64,000 nt of DNA from Meconema thalassinum (Eukaryota > Arthropoda > Insecta > Orthoptera > Tettigoniidae), in assembly GCA_946902985.2 (NCBI GenBank), contig OX336388.2:1212696609-1212760608 (forward strand), written 5' to 3'. A model generated the notes under the pieces. It saw nothing but the letters and a program-made list of their open reading frames with translations, was not told the origin of the DNA and ran no database searches. The position numbers and the translations under genes were made by a program. Positions 1 to 11,085 of the stretch are shown piece by piece. Positions within the stretch are counted from its first letter, which is position 1. Every line of letters starts with the position of its first letter.

Positions 1-110
1 GAGGAGAGTGGCGTTACGCAGCAGGATTTGTGTCATGTGGCCGGATCGGGCCAATGTAAGGTGTTCTGAGAGGCCCTGGAGAAAGCGACGTACCTGAAAC
101 GAAAATGATC

Positions 111-1001
111 TGAGTTCTACAAGCTAATATAGAAAGGAGTAGAACAGCCCATCATCTGTTATACCAGCTAGCTGCCGAGAAACAAACTAATCTGCTGTTA
201 ATTAGTGAACAGTACCAAGATAAGGAGTCTCCTCTCTGGCTTAGAGATCAATTAGGCACCTCTGCTATTTGGATCTTAGACCCTGGAAATATTCCAATTA
301 AAGCACATGGGAGCGGGAACGGATTCGCTTGGTTAAAGAGTAGAGGAGTCACCTATTTTAGTGTCTATCTTACTCCAAATGAAACAATGGGAACATTTCG
401 TCAGAAAGTCAACTCTCTGGAAGATGCCATCCTTAATACAACTGGAGCAATCATTGTAGCTGGGGATTTCAATGCCAGAGCAGTGGAATGGGGTATGCCA
501 CATACCGATTCCCGAGGTAAGTTCATTCTGGAAATGGCATCAAGGACAGGGCTTTTGATCTTAAATGTAGGTGCAGTGTCAACCTTTTGGCGTCCGGGTT
601 ATACAGAGACCATGCCGGATATCTACATGGCTTCTGAGACGTTAGTACCACACATCAAGGAATGGAAGGTTATAGAAGACTACACTGGTAGTGATCATCA
701 GTATATTAATTTTGATGTGTGCAGTAATATAAGTGGGAAGAACTTATCTACTCAGAAACAACGGAGATGGAATTTGAATGAGATCCATCTTGATGCATTT
801 AAGGAGGCGTTAGCCTGTGGTGTAGAACTAATTGAGGATATGGAGCCTGACGGAGAGGCTGATGTTGAGACTCTCGTTTCCTCAACTATGAATCTTCTTA
901 CATTGGCTTGTGATACCTCAATGCCAAGTTTAAGATCACGCCATCGGAAGAGCCCTGCATATTGGTGGACACATGAAATTGCAGAATTGAGGCGGAATTG
1001 A
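111..1001 (+). pseudogene. LINE A ORF2, endonuclease domain
   Basis: Reading from position 114 gives an uninterrupted frame to 1001, with the motif LQANIERSRTAHHLL near the start, LLISEQYQ, then GDFNARAVEWG (about 460-495) and SDHQYINF (about 690-715). These are the usual landmarks of the AP-endonuclease-like domain that nicks target DNA for target-primed reverse transcription: the N of GDFN and the SDH triad are active-site residues in the family. A TGA at 111-113 lies directly before the conserved LQAN start and may be a mutated codon or the true upstream boundary. The frame ends at a stop near 1000 that looks like a one-base deletion, because the neighbouring frame continues with the same type of linker sequence. 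Confidence 0.88.
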
Positions 1002-1004
1002 GAC

Positions 1005-1408
1005 TCTGACGTGCCGCACAACGGACAAGAAATCTGGATGATGCCAATGCCTTATCAGCCGAACATAGAGATGCATGGAAGCTACTTCGGAAAACCATAA
1101 ATCAAAGCAAAGCTGAGAGCTGGAGGAAGCTATGTGAGGATATTGACACTGATCCATGGGGATTGGGTTATAAAATTGTCAGAAAGAAGCTTGGATCACA
1201 AAGAACACCGTGCGTCATGGATGCAAACAGTATGGCCATTATTGTCCAAACTCTTTTCCCAACACATCCAACAATCCCTGAGCAGAATTTCGATGTAGAT
1301 GTTGAAATTCCTCTTTTTATTGTGGATGAGTTAAGTAGGGCTACTCAGTCTCTGCGAAGCAAAAATCCCCTGGTCCTGACGGCATCTCAAATGAGATTCT
1401 CAAATTAA
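1005..1408 (+). pseudogene. LINE A ORF2, linker before the RT
   Basis: After the break near 1000, coding sequence resumes in another frame (about 1009 onward, reading RAAQRTRNLDDANALSAEHR) and runs to 1408. It is the basic, Trp-rich linker usually found between endonuclease and RT. Its end contains a shifted version of the conserved PGPDGI block: the frame is lost in a short A run near 1365, after which the PGPDGIS reading continues in the next frame. No function of its own is expected. Confidence 0.8.
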
Positions 1409-2082
1409 TAATCGAGTTACATCCACAATTCATATTACGAATGTTCAACGAGTGTCTAAAAGCAGGAGTGTTCAGCATCTGCTGGAAGGTCTGTCGTCTG
1501 GCGCTCATTAATAAGGGAAAGGGAGACCCGGATTTACCATCATCATACCGCCCTCTGTGTATGCTCGATACAACAGGGAAGCTCTTTGAGAAGCTTCTGA
1601 AGGTCAGGTTGCGCCAAGTGATCATGGCAGCGGGCGACTTATCACCAAGACAATATGGATTTCGAACAGGAAGATCGACCCTGGATGAGATACAAGAAAT
1701 CGTTGCAGCTGTCCAGCGGGCGCAGAATTACAATCACCACTCCCGTCGTGTGGTTCTCTTTGTTACTCTCGACGTAAGAAATGCATTCAACACAGTCAAG
1801 TGGAGTGACATGCTGAATGCGTTGGAGAATACATTTCATGTTCCAAATTATCTCTTACGGATGATAAATTCCTACTTGAAAGATCGTTCGTTGCTTTATA
1901 ACACGACAGAAGGAAAACGCAGGGTACGGGTCTCAGCCGGAGCAGCACAGGGTACGATTTTGGGACCAGATCTATGGAATATCACATATGATAGCTTGCT
2001 GAGATCTGAAGTGCCTGATGAAACTATCCTAGTAGGTTATGCAGATGATATTGCTGCTCTTGTAGCAGGAAGAAGTGTCTAG
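1364..2082 (+). pseudogene. LINE A ORF2, reverse transcriptase core
   Basis: RT fingers and palm are readable: YRPLCMLDTTGKLFEKLL (about 1545-1600), QYGFRTGRST (about 1650-1680), a TLDVRNAFNTV block (about 1765-1797), AAQGTILGPDLWN (about 1945-1980) and the catalytic YADD box (about 2039-2050). Template switching onto nicked target DNA is the role known for this family. The frame stops at a TAG at about 2080 in the sequence that should continue the thumb; a further frameshift follows near 2140. An R1-like affiliation rests on the LCMLDTTGKLFEKLL type of motif. Confidence 0.9.
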
Positions 2083-2126
2083 CAGGCACAGTTGTGACTC
2101 AATATGGTAATGCGTACAATCAATAG

Positions 2127-2410
2127 TTGGATGGAGGAACATGTCTGTCTCTAGCACTTAGTAAGACAGAAATTGTAGTCCTAACAAAGAAGAGAATTCA
2201 GACAATACTCACAAAACAGGTAGGAGACATACAAGTAGAGACGCGGCCAGCAGCAAAATATCTGGACCTCATGATCGACAATAAACTGAATTTTGGAGAA
2301 CAAATTAGACGGACTGCAGATAAGGCGGCAAGAGGAGTAACGTCTCTCAGTCGGCTAATGGCCAATGTTGGTGGGCCAAAATCTAGTGAGAGGAGATTAC
2401 TGATGACAGC
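2127..2410 (+). pseudogene. LINE A ORF2, post-RT segment before the SINE
   Basis: The open segment reads through LSLALSKTEIVVLTKKR and AAKYLDLMIDNKLNF, the conserved region after the YADD box where a strand of the thumb (normally ending in YLGVMID) lies. It is cut at 2410 by the SINE-D insertion and resumes after the second target-site duplication at 2739. Confidence 0.8.
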
Positions 2411-2738
2411 ACCGGGTGAGTTAGCCGTGGTCGTTACGGCATGACTGCTGGCAGTCGCTCACATCCGGGAGCGAGGAGGTTTGAATCCCCCCGCCAGCAA
2501 CCTTGAAGATGGTCTTCTGTGGTTTCCCATCTTCCTCCCAGGCAAATGCCGGGGTTGGTCCCTAACTATAGGTCACAGCCGCTACCTCCCAACTCCTCGT
2601 CCTTACATTCCAATTTCCCTCCCCAACGGTACTTGTAGCTCACCAATTGGGTGTCCGTCTCGAAGCAGCTACAAAACTGGCGAGCCGAACATGTCCTCGG
2701 ACACTCCCGGCACTAAAAGCCATACGCTAAAAAAGAAA
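2411..2738 (+). mobile_element. SINE-D inserted in LINE A
   Basis: A 328-bp insertion flanked by a perfect 12-bp duplication, ACTGATGACAGC, at 2399-2410 and 2739-2750. It starts with a tRNA-like head (the B box at about 2479 is a variant of GGTTCGAATCC), continues with a central block that has the TTCTGTGGTTTCCCAT motif and the GCAAATGCCGGGG motif, and ends in an A-rich tail after CATACGCT. A second copy at 46175-46522 shows the same structure. The duplication and tail mean LINE-mediated insertion. Confidence 0.93.
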
Positions 2739-3424
2739 ACTGATGACAGCTATCCATTCAGTTCTGCTGTATGGAGCGGAAATATGGGCGGATGCCCTTG
2801 ATAAGGAAATGTATAGGAAGTCACTAGCACAAGTGCAGAGGCGGGGTGCTTTACGCGTGGCATCTGCTTATCGCACGGTCTCTGAAGAAGCAGTTCTTGT
2901 TATTGCTGGGATAATTCCAATTTTTTTTTCTAGCGAAAGAACGCAAGTACATTTACTGGAGGAAATCGGAAGTAGGTTTACAAAATGCAAGAAGAACAGC
3001 AAGAGCACAAACCTTTCACAATTGGCAGATCAAATGGGAGCAAGGACACCGAAGCCAGTGGACTAGGAGAATGATACCCCAGGTGCAGGTTTGGACAGAA
3101 AGAAAACATGGTGAGGTTGGTTATTATCTCACTCAGTTCTTGACTGGCCATGGATACTTCTGTTCTTATCTTACGAAGATGGGGAAAGTGGATTCACCAG
3201 ATTGTATCTACTGTGTTAATGAGGTAGATAATGTTAATCACACCTTCTTCTCTTGTGGACGGTGGGTTCAAAATAGGCAGTCTCTTCAAGATCACATTGG
3301 TGTAGAGATATCTCCCGACAATATTGTTGCGGTAATGCTACAAAATGAAGAACATTGGAAACTTGTAGCAAGTTTTGTTGAAGATATCCTCCGAACAAAG
3401 AAGACGGATCTGGATCGCCACTGA
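2739..3424 (+). pseudogene. LINE A ORF2, C-terminal region with Cys/His finger
   Basis: Coding sequence continues with VLLYGAEIWADAL (about 2760), a conserved post-RT signature, and breaks between 3066 and 3071 by a stop and frame change. The last part carries HGEVGYYLTQFLTGHGYF and a C-x2-C-x7-H-x4-C type finger (CIYCVNEVDNVNHTFFSC, about 3206-3258). This finger is typical of R1/LOA-like ORF2 C termini and probably contacts nucleic acid. The frame ends at 3424. Confidence 0.87.
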
Positions 3425-3600
3425 AGATGATTCATTACGGAAGAGTGCCCTACGGGCAAATATAAAATGACTCTAGCCTGAAGTAATGTGCTAAACGGTT
3501 CCAGGCTAGTGTTCAGAAGTAACGGGGGAGTTTTAGTCAGTAGTCTGCTACTCAGGAGCAGGAGCCCAACACTCTGTGCGTAAATGCATTTCTTCCCCTA
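3425..3600 (+). other. LINE A 3' UTR
   Basis: Between the ORF2 stop and the TA-rich tail is about 175 bp with no coding potential. It contains the string GGGGGAGTTTTAGTCAGTAG and GGAGCCCAACACTCTG, a pattern I recognise from 3' ends of R1/LOA-like elements of insects (recalled, not searched). It likely carries the recognition signal for the element's RT. Confidence 0.6.
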
Positions 3601-3640
3601 AATATATATATATATATATATATTATTATTATTACTACGC
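3601..3640. repeat. TA/TTA microsatellite at LINE A tail
   Basis: About ten TA units followed by four TTA-type units. It directly follows the 3' UTR, so it is probably the expanded tail of LINE A. Confidence 0.85.
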
Positions 3641-3830
3641 TTTGTTGGTGATTAATAGACCAAATTAATTAAATCTCAGTCACAAGTCACCCATAGAATA
3701 CTCATTTTCACAGCCAGATGGCAGTGTTAAATAGAACGTCGAAACTGGAGAGTACATGGCCTCAACGGCACCACCTAAAGAATGTTCTGCACAACGATAA
3801 CTGAGCCCATACGATTATGATTATTAGTAT

Positions 3831-3975
3831 GTATTATTTATTGTGTTATGTATTATTTGTAAATTAAAATTGATTATTATTTATTATTTATTGCTTATTA
3901 TTTATTATTTATTGTTTATTGTTTATTATTTATTATTTATTATTTATTTATTTATTTATTATTTATTATATGTCT
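3831..3975. repeat. TTA/TTTA-type simple repeat
   Basis: Irregular runs of TATTTAT, TTATTG and TTTA. This is the left part of a repeat that resumes at 4332; SINE-C lies between the two parts, so the SINE landed in, or seeded, the repeat. Confidence 0.8.
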
Positions 3976-4331
3976 ACCCCTTATTATTCCCGTTTTCCAA
4001 CGGGGTCGGGAATGAGATGAGATGGAAGTCTTTGTGGCGATGGTTTTTACGGCCGGATGCCCTTCCTGACGCCAACCTCATGAGAGGAGTTAATGAGAGA
4101 TGAAATTAATAATGGTGAATGAAACTGGGCAAGGATGGGGAAGGAAGCGGCCGTGGCCTGTCAGAAGGTACCGTCCCAGCATTTGCCTGGTGTTGAAAAT
4201 GGGAAACCACGGAAAACAATTTCAAGGACGGCCGACGGTGGGGCTCGAACCCACGCGTCTACCGAGTCAGCAGAGAGCTTGGTCCTATGACCTAATGCTG
4301 CGCTTTAGCCAGCATAGCCACTACAGTCGGT
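3976..4331 (-). mobile_element. SINE-C, full-length type copy
   Basis: On the minus strand the head starts at about 4330 with a tRNA-like region: GGCTAAAGCGC, then the B box GGGTTCGAGCCCCACCGTCG near 4230-4250. It continues with the central block (GTTTTCCGTGGTTTCCCAT) and GCCACGGCCGCTTCCTTCCC, then a body ending near 3980. The same head and core occur on the plus strand at 42789. The flanks are simple repeat, so no duplication can be read. Confidence 0.85.
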
Positions 4332-4525
4332 CTATTATTTATTATTTATTATTTATTATTTATTATTTATTATTTACTATTTATTATTTATTATTTATTA
4401 TTTATTATTTATTATTTATTATTTATTATTTATTATTTATTATTTATTATTTATTATTTATTATTTATTATTTATTATTTATTATTTATTATTTATTATT
4501 TATTATTTATTATTTATTATTTATT
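4332..4525. repeat. 7-bp minisatellite, TATTTAT type
   Basis: About 28 nearly perfect units of a 7-bp repeat (TTATTTA in another phase). It creates an apparent Ile/Tyr/Leu-rich reading frame that is a repeat artefact. Confidence 0.92.
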
Positions 4526-4566
4526 CCGCTGCTTATTTATGATTAATGATTAATGATTTATTATTT

Positions 4567-6095
4567 TTAGCCTATTTTCAATTTTGAAAAAATAGGCTTA
4601 TGAGATCACCTTTTGTCCGTGTGTGTGTGCGTGTGTGTGTGTGATTCGTGTGTGTGTCCCCCCCTAATAAAATCTAAACGGCAGGAGCGATTTCAATGAA
4701 ACTCGGAAGGTTCATAGCACTATTCCCGGCGACCTCGACCGTGCCCTTCAAATTTTGTTACGACTCACCAATCCAACATGGCGGCTGTGCGAAATATTTC
4801 ACCAGCATTCAATATCTCCGAAACTATTACCGATATTACCCTGACATTTTCTATGGTGATAGAGGGAACTACTATAAGTTCACTTATGTGACTTTTGAAA
4901 ACCTGGTAACTACAAAACCAACATGGCGGCCAAGCGAATTTGCGACTTTTAAATAGACGTTTCTCGCGATTTGACCAACCAAACGCAATGAAACTTGGTA
5001 CAGTATATGTTTATATACATTGTAATGCACCGACATCTAACTTCGTTCAATTGTTTACATAATCACAAGATGGCAGATGTGCGAAATATTTCACCGGCAT
5101 TCTATATCTCTGAAACTATTAGCGGTATCTCCCTGAAATTTTGTACGGAGATAAAGGGCACTACTGGAAGTCCATCTATAAGACTTTCAAAAACCGGTTA
5201 ACTACAAAACGAACATGGCGGCCAAGCGAATTTGAACATTTTAAATAGACCTTTCTCGCGATTTAATGTTCCAAGCGCACTGAAACCTGGTACAGGAAAT
5301 ATTTATACACATTGTAATCCACTGGTATCTAATTTTGTTCAATTGTTTACATAACCTCAAGATGGCGGCAGTGCGAATTTTAAAATTATTTTTTTATTTC
5401 TTGTGATGTAGTCATGCGATCGAAGTGAAAGTTTGAATAATGAACCTACGCAATAATTTTCCTTCAATGGTACATGACTCTATGGCCTATACATTTAACA
5501 ATCCAACATGGCGACCATCCGAAATATTTAGACGATACTGAATATCTACGAATCTATTTTAGCAATCAAACTAATTTTTTTAATGTTCATAGGGGCTATG
5601 AACTTAAGTTCACCTATAGGACTTTAAATAACCTGGTGATCACAAATCCAACATGGCGGTGACGCGAATTATAAATATTCACATGGACGTTTCTCGCAAT
5701 TTAACCATCCGCGTGCAGTGAAACTTGGTACAGTAAATGTTTATCCAAATGTTAATCCACTGGCATCTAATTTATTTCAATTGTTTCCATATCCTCAAGA
5801 TGGCAGCTGTGCGAAATTTTCAAATCTCGTTTTTACTTCTTGTGTCCTAATTATGCGATTGAAGTTTGAATACTACACGTTCACAATAATCTGCATGTAA
5901 CAGTACATAACTCTAGGACCTACATATATAAAATCCAACATGGCGACCATCCGAAATATTTAGTCGGTTCTCAATATCTACGAATCTATTACAGCAATCA
6001 AACTGAAATTGTGTATGTTGATAGTGGCAATTAATATAAGTAGGATATATGAAAATAGGCTGTATAGTTCTTCACGGAACTACTTGTTTAATTTA
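4567..6095. mobile_element. Element X, copy 1
   Basis: An unclassified interspersed repeat. It begins with TAGCCTATTTTCA and ends with TGAAAATAGGCTG followed by a small hairpin, AGTTCTTCACGGAACT. The beginning and end are inverted copies of each other over about 12 bp. After a GT-rich stretch (4615-4660) come diverged modules with ACATGGCGGC anchors at 4921, 5213 and 5651 (spacing 292 and 438 bp), each with TTTCTCGC(G/A)ATTT and a GAAACTTGGTACAG-like string. A second copy spans about 24407-28115. No transposase is seen. Confidence 0.6.
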
Positions 6096-6109
6096 TTTTA
6101 ATTTACTTT

Positions 6110-6610
6110 TATCGTTGTGGCCACTAAGGACCGCGAGATCTCAACTCTTTTTCTTCTTGTTTGCCCACCACGCCTTCATCCTTTCGGAATGGGATTACTT
6201 CCATTCATCCGAGTGAACATGTCTCTTGCTGGGATTTACTTCCTCTTGATGAACCTGACGGAGTTTTTGTTTCAATGGGGTTATGAACAAGACGTCTGAT
6301 TCGGAAATTTCGAACTTTAACTAGTCCTTATCCACTTCCACCAACCAATGAGGCATCACCTTTAGACCTCTGAAGAATGATAATTGACGGTCGGAGAATC
6401 TACTGACTGGCATTCTGAGGAGGTGGGCATAGAATTTTATTCTCCGTTTCCCGATTAAACTTGAGATATATTCAGTGTGGGAGTATATTTCTGAATTATT
6501 CGAGAACTTGTAACCTCCATCTTTGAACTTAGGACCAAGAATTTTCCTAATGATCTTTCTTTCCTTAACTTCAAATCTCTCGATCGGGCCAGCTGCGCGG
6601 TTTGTTAGGC
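6110..6610 (-). pseudogene. LINE C: 3' fragment of a non-LTR retrotransposon
   Basis: The minus strand encodes about 98 residues, with RFEVKERKIIRKILGPK and KRRIKFYAHLLRM, followed by an apparent 3' UTR down to about 6110. This matches in order and spacing the C-terminal part of LINE B (EIKERKIMRKIMGPR, then MRRIHLMGHLDRM at 11359-11793), so both belong to related RTE-like elements. The UTR string CTAAGGACC near 6124 recurs near 62284, which suggests a related element there. Only the end of the element remains. Confidence 0.7.
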
Positions 6611-6623
6611 TTTCCACTGCATG

Positions 6624-6700
6624 TTTATGATTAATGATTTATGAGCTATGATCTATGATCGATGATTGATGATCGATGATTTATGATTCATTATGCATCG
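6624..6700. repeat. Degenerate TGATTTA/TGATCGA repeat
   Basis: Irregular 8-10 bp units such as ATGATTTATG and ATGATCG. A similar start (TTTATGATTAATGATT) occurs at about 4531, on the other side of element X and LINE C. The two may be parts of one older repeat. Confidence 0.5.
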
Positions 6701-7799
6701 TTTATTGTTTGTCGATTATCAATTATCATGTATCATTTCAAATTTCAAATTTGACCCTGCCACGCTTCTTCTGTCTTATCTGTCAATCATTTAAGAAGAC
6801 CAACCATTCACCCAATGCAGTACCTTACCATGGCTTTTATTCTTCGGAAGGTACAAACAGAAACGTCATCAGTTTCTACTCTTTGGTTTGAGTTCTTCAA
6901 ATTTGGCCATGTCACGTGTCTTAGCTGCCTATCATGTGATGTGAATCCAATTGTACGTTTGTGGTAGGTGTTCTATTACAAGTGCACTGCTAATGATGAT
7001 ACGAGGACATCTTGTCGTGCACGCACAGTAATTAAGGAATGGGAGGACTTGCACTGGGTCTCTGACTTTCCAAGCACTGATGTTCATTAATTTATTGGAG
7101 TGACAAGCGGTAATGACCCCGTTCCATGTCTTTCTTTACTCACACCCTTCGCTCTCTTTGTCCATGGAACCATTCTCCCAACTGTCGAGTTTTCTTCTAT
7201 TTCGCTTCATCTGCTGTTTCTACCTGCCCTCCTTTTGTCCTCGAGTAGCATTTAGCTCTTTGTCCCTTTCACTCTCTCTCCCATATTCACTCTATTGTTT
7301 CATTTCTTCTGTGCTAAGTTTTTGAACTCGTATTTCAAAGGAACGAATACTTCAATGCAAAGCAGTGATGCTGTGTATGTCGGGTAATGGATGAAAATTA
7401 ATTATTTGTAATAGATAAAATCTGCATTTATGTGCCTTTAAATTTATGCTTTCTCTATTAATTGCAGACAATCTTTCATCATTTCTGGGTGTTTAAAAAG
7501 ATTTTGTTTTTATTTAGAACAGTGCCCAAAATTGCCGTGATTTTGTAACAGTCTTTTTTAGTACAAGCTCAAATGTACATAATATTCCCAGAAATTTTAG
7601 GAACACCACCGTATTAAACTTAGGATTTATTTTAAGTACACCTGAATAAAGGGCGTAAATATCATGTTCGAATAAAAATGTGAAGGTTGTAGCTTAAATA
7701 GTTCCTGCGTTACCGTCGTTTTGTATTTTATGGAGACCCTAAAAGAAAGCGTGCTTTTGAAGATTACAAAGATTAAAATTTATTATAAACTGTATACCA
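6701..7799. other. No gene recognised
   Basis: AT-rich sequence without a convincing coding frame on either strand. Short frames at 6676-6891 and 7113-7325 are low-complexity or composition-driven (the second lies in a CTCT/TTTC-rich stretch) and show no domain. Confidence 0.5.
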
Positions 7800-8131
7800 A
7801 GGGAAGCCTCCGTGGCTTAGGCGGCAGCACGCCGGCCTCTCACCACTGGGTCCGTGATTCAAATCCCCGTCACTCCATGTGAGATCTGTGCTGAACAAAA
7901 CGGAGGCAGACAGGGTTTTCTCCGGGTACTCCGGTTTCCCTGTCAAAATTTCATTCCAGCAACACTCTCCACTATCATTTCATTTCATCTGTCATTCATT
8001 TAATCATTGCCCCAGAGGAGTGCGTCAGGCCTTGGCAGCCGACACAGTTCTTATCCTCGCCGCTAGATGGGGGCTTCATTCATTCCATTCCTGACCCGGT
8101 CGGAGACTGGAAGCAGGCTGTGGATTTTTCG
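7800..8131 (+). mobile_element. SINE-A copy
   Basis: A 332-bp element with tRNA-like head (GGAAGCCTCCGTGGCTTAGG, B box GATTCAAATCC) and a conserved body (CCTCGCCGCTAGATGGGGGC near the 3' end). It is flanked by a 14-bp duplication with one mismatch, TAAACTGTATACCA at 7786-7799 and 8132-8145. Three other copies lie in the window (10745, 13913 and 57327). Confidence 0.92.
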
Positions 8132-8407
8132 TAAACTGTATATCAGTGGATATTGATTGTTTTTATTAGAAGAAAGCAACACGTTTAAAATTACCATTGT
8201 CTGAAGACTCCAAAGAAGTTCTTTCTCATTTTGCCAACGTGTAAGTAAAGATTTCCATCTGACCAATGTTAAAACTAAAATAACCATCAGTATATCATTG
8301 AACCCGACTGAAAACTCAGTCAATTATCCAAGTTAATCAACATGAATAGTGCACCTATACAAACATATTAACCCAGTGGGTCAAACCCCACGGTTGAACA
8401 ACCGCTT

Positions 8408-9172
8408 GTGGTCTATTCGGAATCTGGGGAGACCACTGTAGTGTGCCATGAGGTAAATCGGAGTGCCTCAAAACCCCGTAAAGACAAAATCAGACCAAAT
8501 TCAAGACTGTGGTTAATGACTTTTCATGTCAACTCCCTCTTGAAAATGGGTAAACTTAAGAATACTCTTGACAAATCTCGAGAACGGAGAATTCGAATCA
8601 TCGCTTTTCAAGAATCAAGGTATACTGATGATCACCCTTTTGACTCGGAAGGGTACAGAATATATAAGGGAAAGCCTGGTGTAAGATATATGCCAAATTG
8701 TCCTCAATTCGGTACTGGATTTATAGTAGACAAGACAGTACTTGATTCTGTTGTGGACTTTAAATCCTTCTCAGGTCGACTTTCCACCATGACAGTTAAA
8801 TCAGCTAATAAGATCTACACGCTAGTCAATAGACATGCACCAACCAATATTACCAATAGACAGGACGTTGATAAAGTAGACGAATTCTGGAACTTGTTAG
8901 ACGATGTTCTTCAGAGAATCCCAATAAGCCATGTTGAGATCTTAATGGGTGATTTCAAATCCCAGATTAGCAAAGAAATAGAGTATAAAGACTGGGTTGG
9001 TAAATGGTCAGGTCATAAGCAAACTAACAGGAATGGCATGAGACTAATAGAGATATGCAGGAACCATGATTTATTTTTAAATCAACATTTTTCAAGAAAA
9101 AATCCTCAAAAACTAAGACTTGGATTTCACCAAATCCACTATTGGGGGAATTTCAGTTGGACCACGTACTGA
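8408..9172 (+). pseudogene. LINE B endonuclease domain
   Basis: About 254 residues. Landmarks are TFHVNSLLKMGKL (start of fold), IIAFQESRY (the E of the catalytic QE(S/T)R block), LVNRHAPTN, MGDFKSQIS (degenerate GDFN: the catalytic Asn position reads Lys) and TNRNGMRLIEICRNHDLFL. The frame is lost after about 9120, where the IDHV/ISR motif is found only in a shifted frame (about 9150-9190). The Asn to Lys change and the frameshift argue that it is inactive. Confidence 0.82.
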
Positions 9173-9261
9173 TCTCTCGTTCCAACACGGCGTAAATCCT
9201 GAAACTTAAAGTCCTCAAAGGATTAGATCTGGACCCTGACCATTACCCCCCAAAATTCTCT

Positions 9262-9980
9262 TTGGACATTATCCCACAAAGGAGGAAATTCGCTCAAAAA
9301 TTACCACCCCGTCGATATGGTGTCCATCTTGTACAAAATAGTATGGAATCTACGCAAGAGACAAAAAGGTTAACCCCACAGAATTGGCAGCAACTTCAAG
9401 CTGAACTTCTAAAAAGGGCTGAAGAAATTGCACATCTAACCAGGGTACGGAAACATGCATGGTGGACTGATGAGTGTGACCAGCTCATAAACCTAAGACA
9501 ACAAGCATGGCTGAACTGGCTGTACAACAAGAATTAAAGGACGCTACAATATCTTCAAGACGTTAGAAAAACAGTAACAAAATCGTAAAAGACATGAAAA
9601 CACCAAATTGAAAAATATAGAAGAAGACTTCAAGAAACATCATTCTAGAAATTACCATAGAACATTCAAGCAGAAATTAACTAGATATTCCCCCCCCCCT
9701 TTCTCTGCAGTTTGAAAACGACCTTGGGAACATCGTCCACTCCAACTCTGAAAATTGTGCACTTCTTGCGGATTATTTTCGTAAACTACTCAATTGTGAG
9801 GAACCCCACGAAACATTTCAATTTGGTCATACCCTACGGAATCCTGACTCGGAATCACCGGACCTACAGGAAATTCGGGAAATAATCCAATCCATGAAAA
9901 ACAACAGAGCGTCGGGAGAGGACTAGATCGTTGCAGAACTATGGAAAAATGTAGGTGAAAACCTCTTCATCAAACTCAGA
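9262..9980 (+). pseudogene. LINE B linker region
   Basis: Sequence between endonuclease and RT: an open piece 9262-9537 (WWTDECDQLINLRQQAWLNW), then pieces in other frames to about 9980. It includes a KNNRASGED block followed by TAG where the family normally has KNNKAxGEDGI. It contains a C run at about 9690 that breaks the frame. Confidence 0.7.
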
Positions 9981-10030
9981 GAAATTATTGATGAAATCTG
10001 GCAAACTGAAAAAATCCTCCAGTTTGGAAG

Positions 10031-10735
10031 ATGGCGATCATCCTTCCAGTATACGAGGAAGGTAGCAAAACAAATCTAAAAAATTACCGAGGGATATCAT
10101 TACTCTCGGTAACTTACAAAATGTTGTCCATAGCCCTTTTGAACCGTGCCTATCTTCAACTGGATCCGCAGGCTGGTGAATACCAAGGTGGGTTCCGGAA
10201 AGTCCAATCATGGACAGAGCAAATTATCAATTTGAAAAACTCAATGCCTTACTTCCGTAAAATGTCAAACAAAAATGATGTCATTACTTTTGTTGACTTT
10301 GCAAAGGCTTACGACAGCATTGACCGTGAATTCCTTGTTGCTGTACTCTCAGAATTTGGATTAGATCGCAAGACGACATCAATCATCAAAGATACCCTCT
10401 TAAATACAAGTTCAAAGGTTAAATTTATGGGATTAATGAGCGCAGAATTTTCAATTGATACAGGAGTGCGTCAAAGAGACGGATTATCTCCATTGTTGTT
10501 TATTTGTGCGCTCGAAAAAGTCGTCCGAGAATGGAGACGCGCTGGTGCACCTTCCCATAGACTAGGACCAAAACTCAAAGGGGTAACACTCGACTGTTTC
10601 GCATTTGCGGATGACATGGCGTTAATTGCTCCAAACATTTCTGTTGCCCAGGAACAACTTGAATTACTCCAAGAACAAGCAGCAAAAATCGGCTTACGGA
10701 TTTCTTTTGACAAGACAAAATTTGTGACGGATATT
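10031..10735 (+). pseudogene. LINE B reverse transcriptase
   Basis: RT blocks in order: NYRGISLLSVTYKMLS (about 10085), GEYQGGFR (about 10177), ITFVDFAKAYDSIDR (about 10285-10330, first catalytic Asp), GVRQRDGLSPLLF (about 10468), FAFADDMALIAP (about 10600-10635, catalytic ADD). GLRISFDKTK follows. The coding frame then runs into SINE-A. The RT core alone is intact; the element as a whole is not. Confidence 0.9.
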
Positions 10736-10744
10736 AAAACTGCT

Positions 10745-11073
10745 ACAAGCCTTCGTGGCTTAGGCGGCAGCACGCCGGCCTCTCACCGTTGGGTCCGTGG
10801 TTCAAATCCCGGTCACTCCATGTGAGATCTGTGCTGGACAAAACGGAGGCAGACAGGTTTTTCTCCGGGTACTCTGGTTTTCCCTGTCAAAATTTCATTC
10901 CAGCAACACTCTCCACTAAAATTTCATTTCATCTGTCATTCATTTAATCATTGCCCCAGAGGAGTGCGTCAGGCCTCGGCAGCCGGCACAGTTCATATCC
11001 TCGCCGCTAGATGGGGGCTTCATTCATTCCATTCCTGACCCGGTCGTAGACTGGAAGCAGGCTGTGTATTTTC
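10745..11073 (+). mobile_element. SINE-A inserted in LINE B RT
   Basis: 329 bp, flanked by a perfect 12-bp duplication ATTAAAACTGCT at 10733-10744 and 11074-11085. The sequence closely matches the copy at 7800. It interrupts coding sequence after the FADD box, so it is younger than LINE B. Confidence 0.95.
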
Positions 11074-11085
11074 ATTAAAACTGCT

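Larger units (their letters stand above)
1..3600 (+). mobile_element. LINE A: degraded R1-like non-LTR retrotransposon
   Basis: A 3.6-kb non-LTR element whose 5' part runs off the window. The order is a possible ORF1 end (1-110), an apurinic-type endonuclease, a reverse transcriptase with a YADD box, a C-terminal Cys/His finger and a 3' UTR ending in a TA/TTA tail. The endonuclease-RT-finger order and the finger type fit the R1/LOA group; the exact clade is inferred. Several frameshifts and in-frame stops make it non-functional. A SINE-D splits it at 2411-2738. Confidence 0.9.

Noticed and set aside
3843..4103. Hydrophobic open frame resembling membrane segments
   Set aside because: Translation of a TTA/TTTA simple repeat plus SINE sequence.
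4100..4546. Open frame with a long Ile/Tyr/Leu/Phe-repeat protein
   Set aside because: Produced by the 7-bp minisatellite and the antisense of SINE-C; no real protein.
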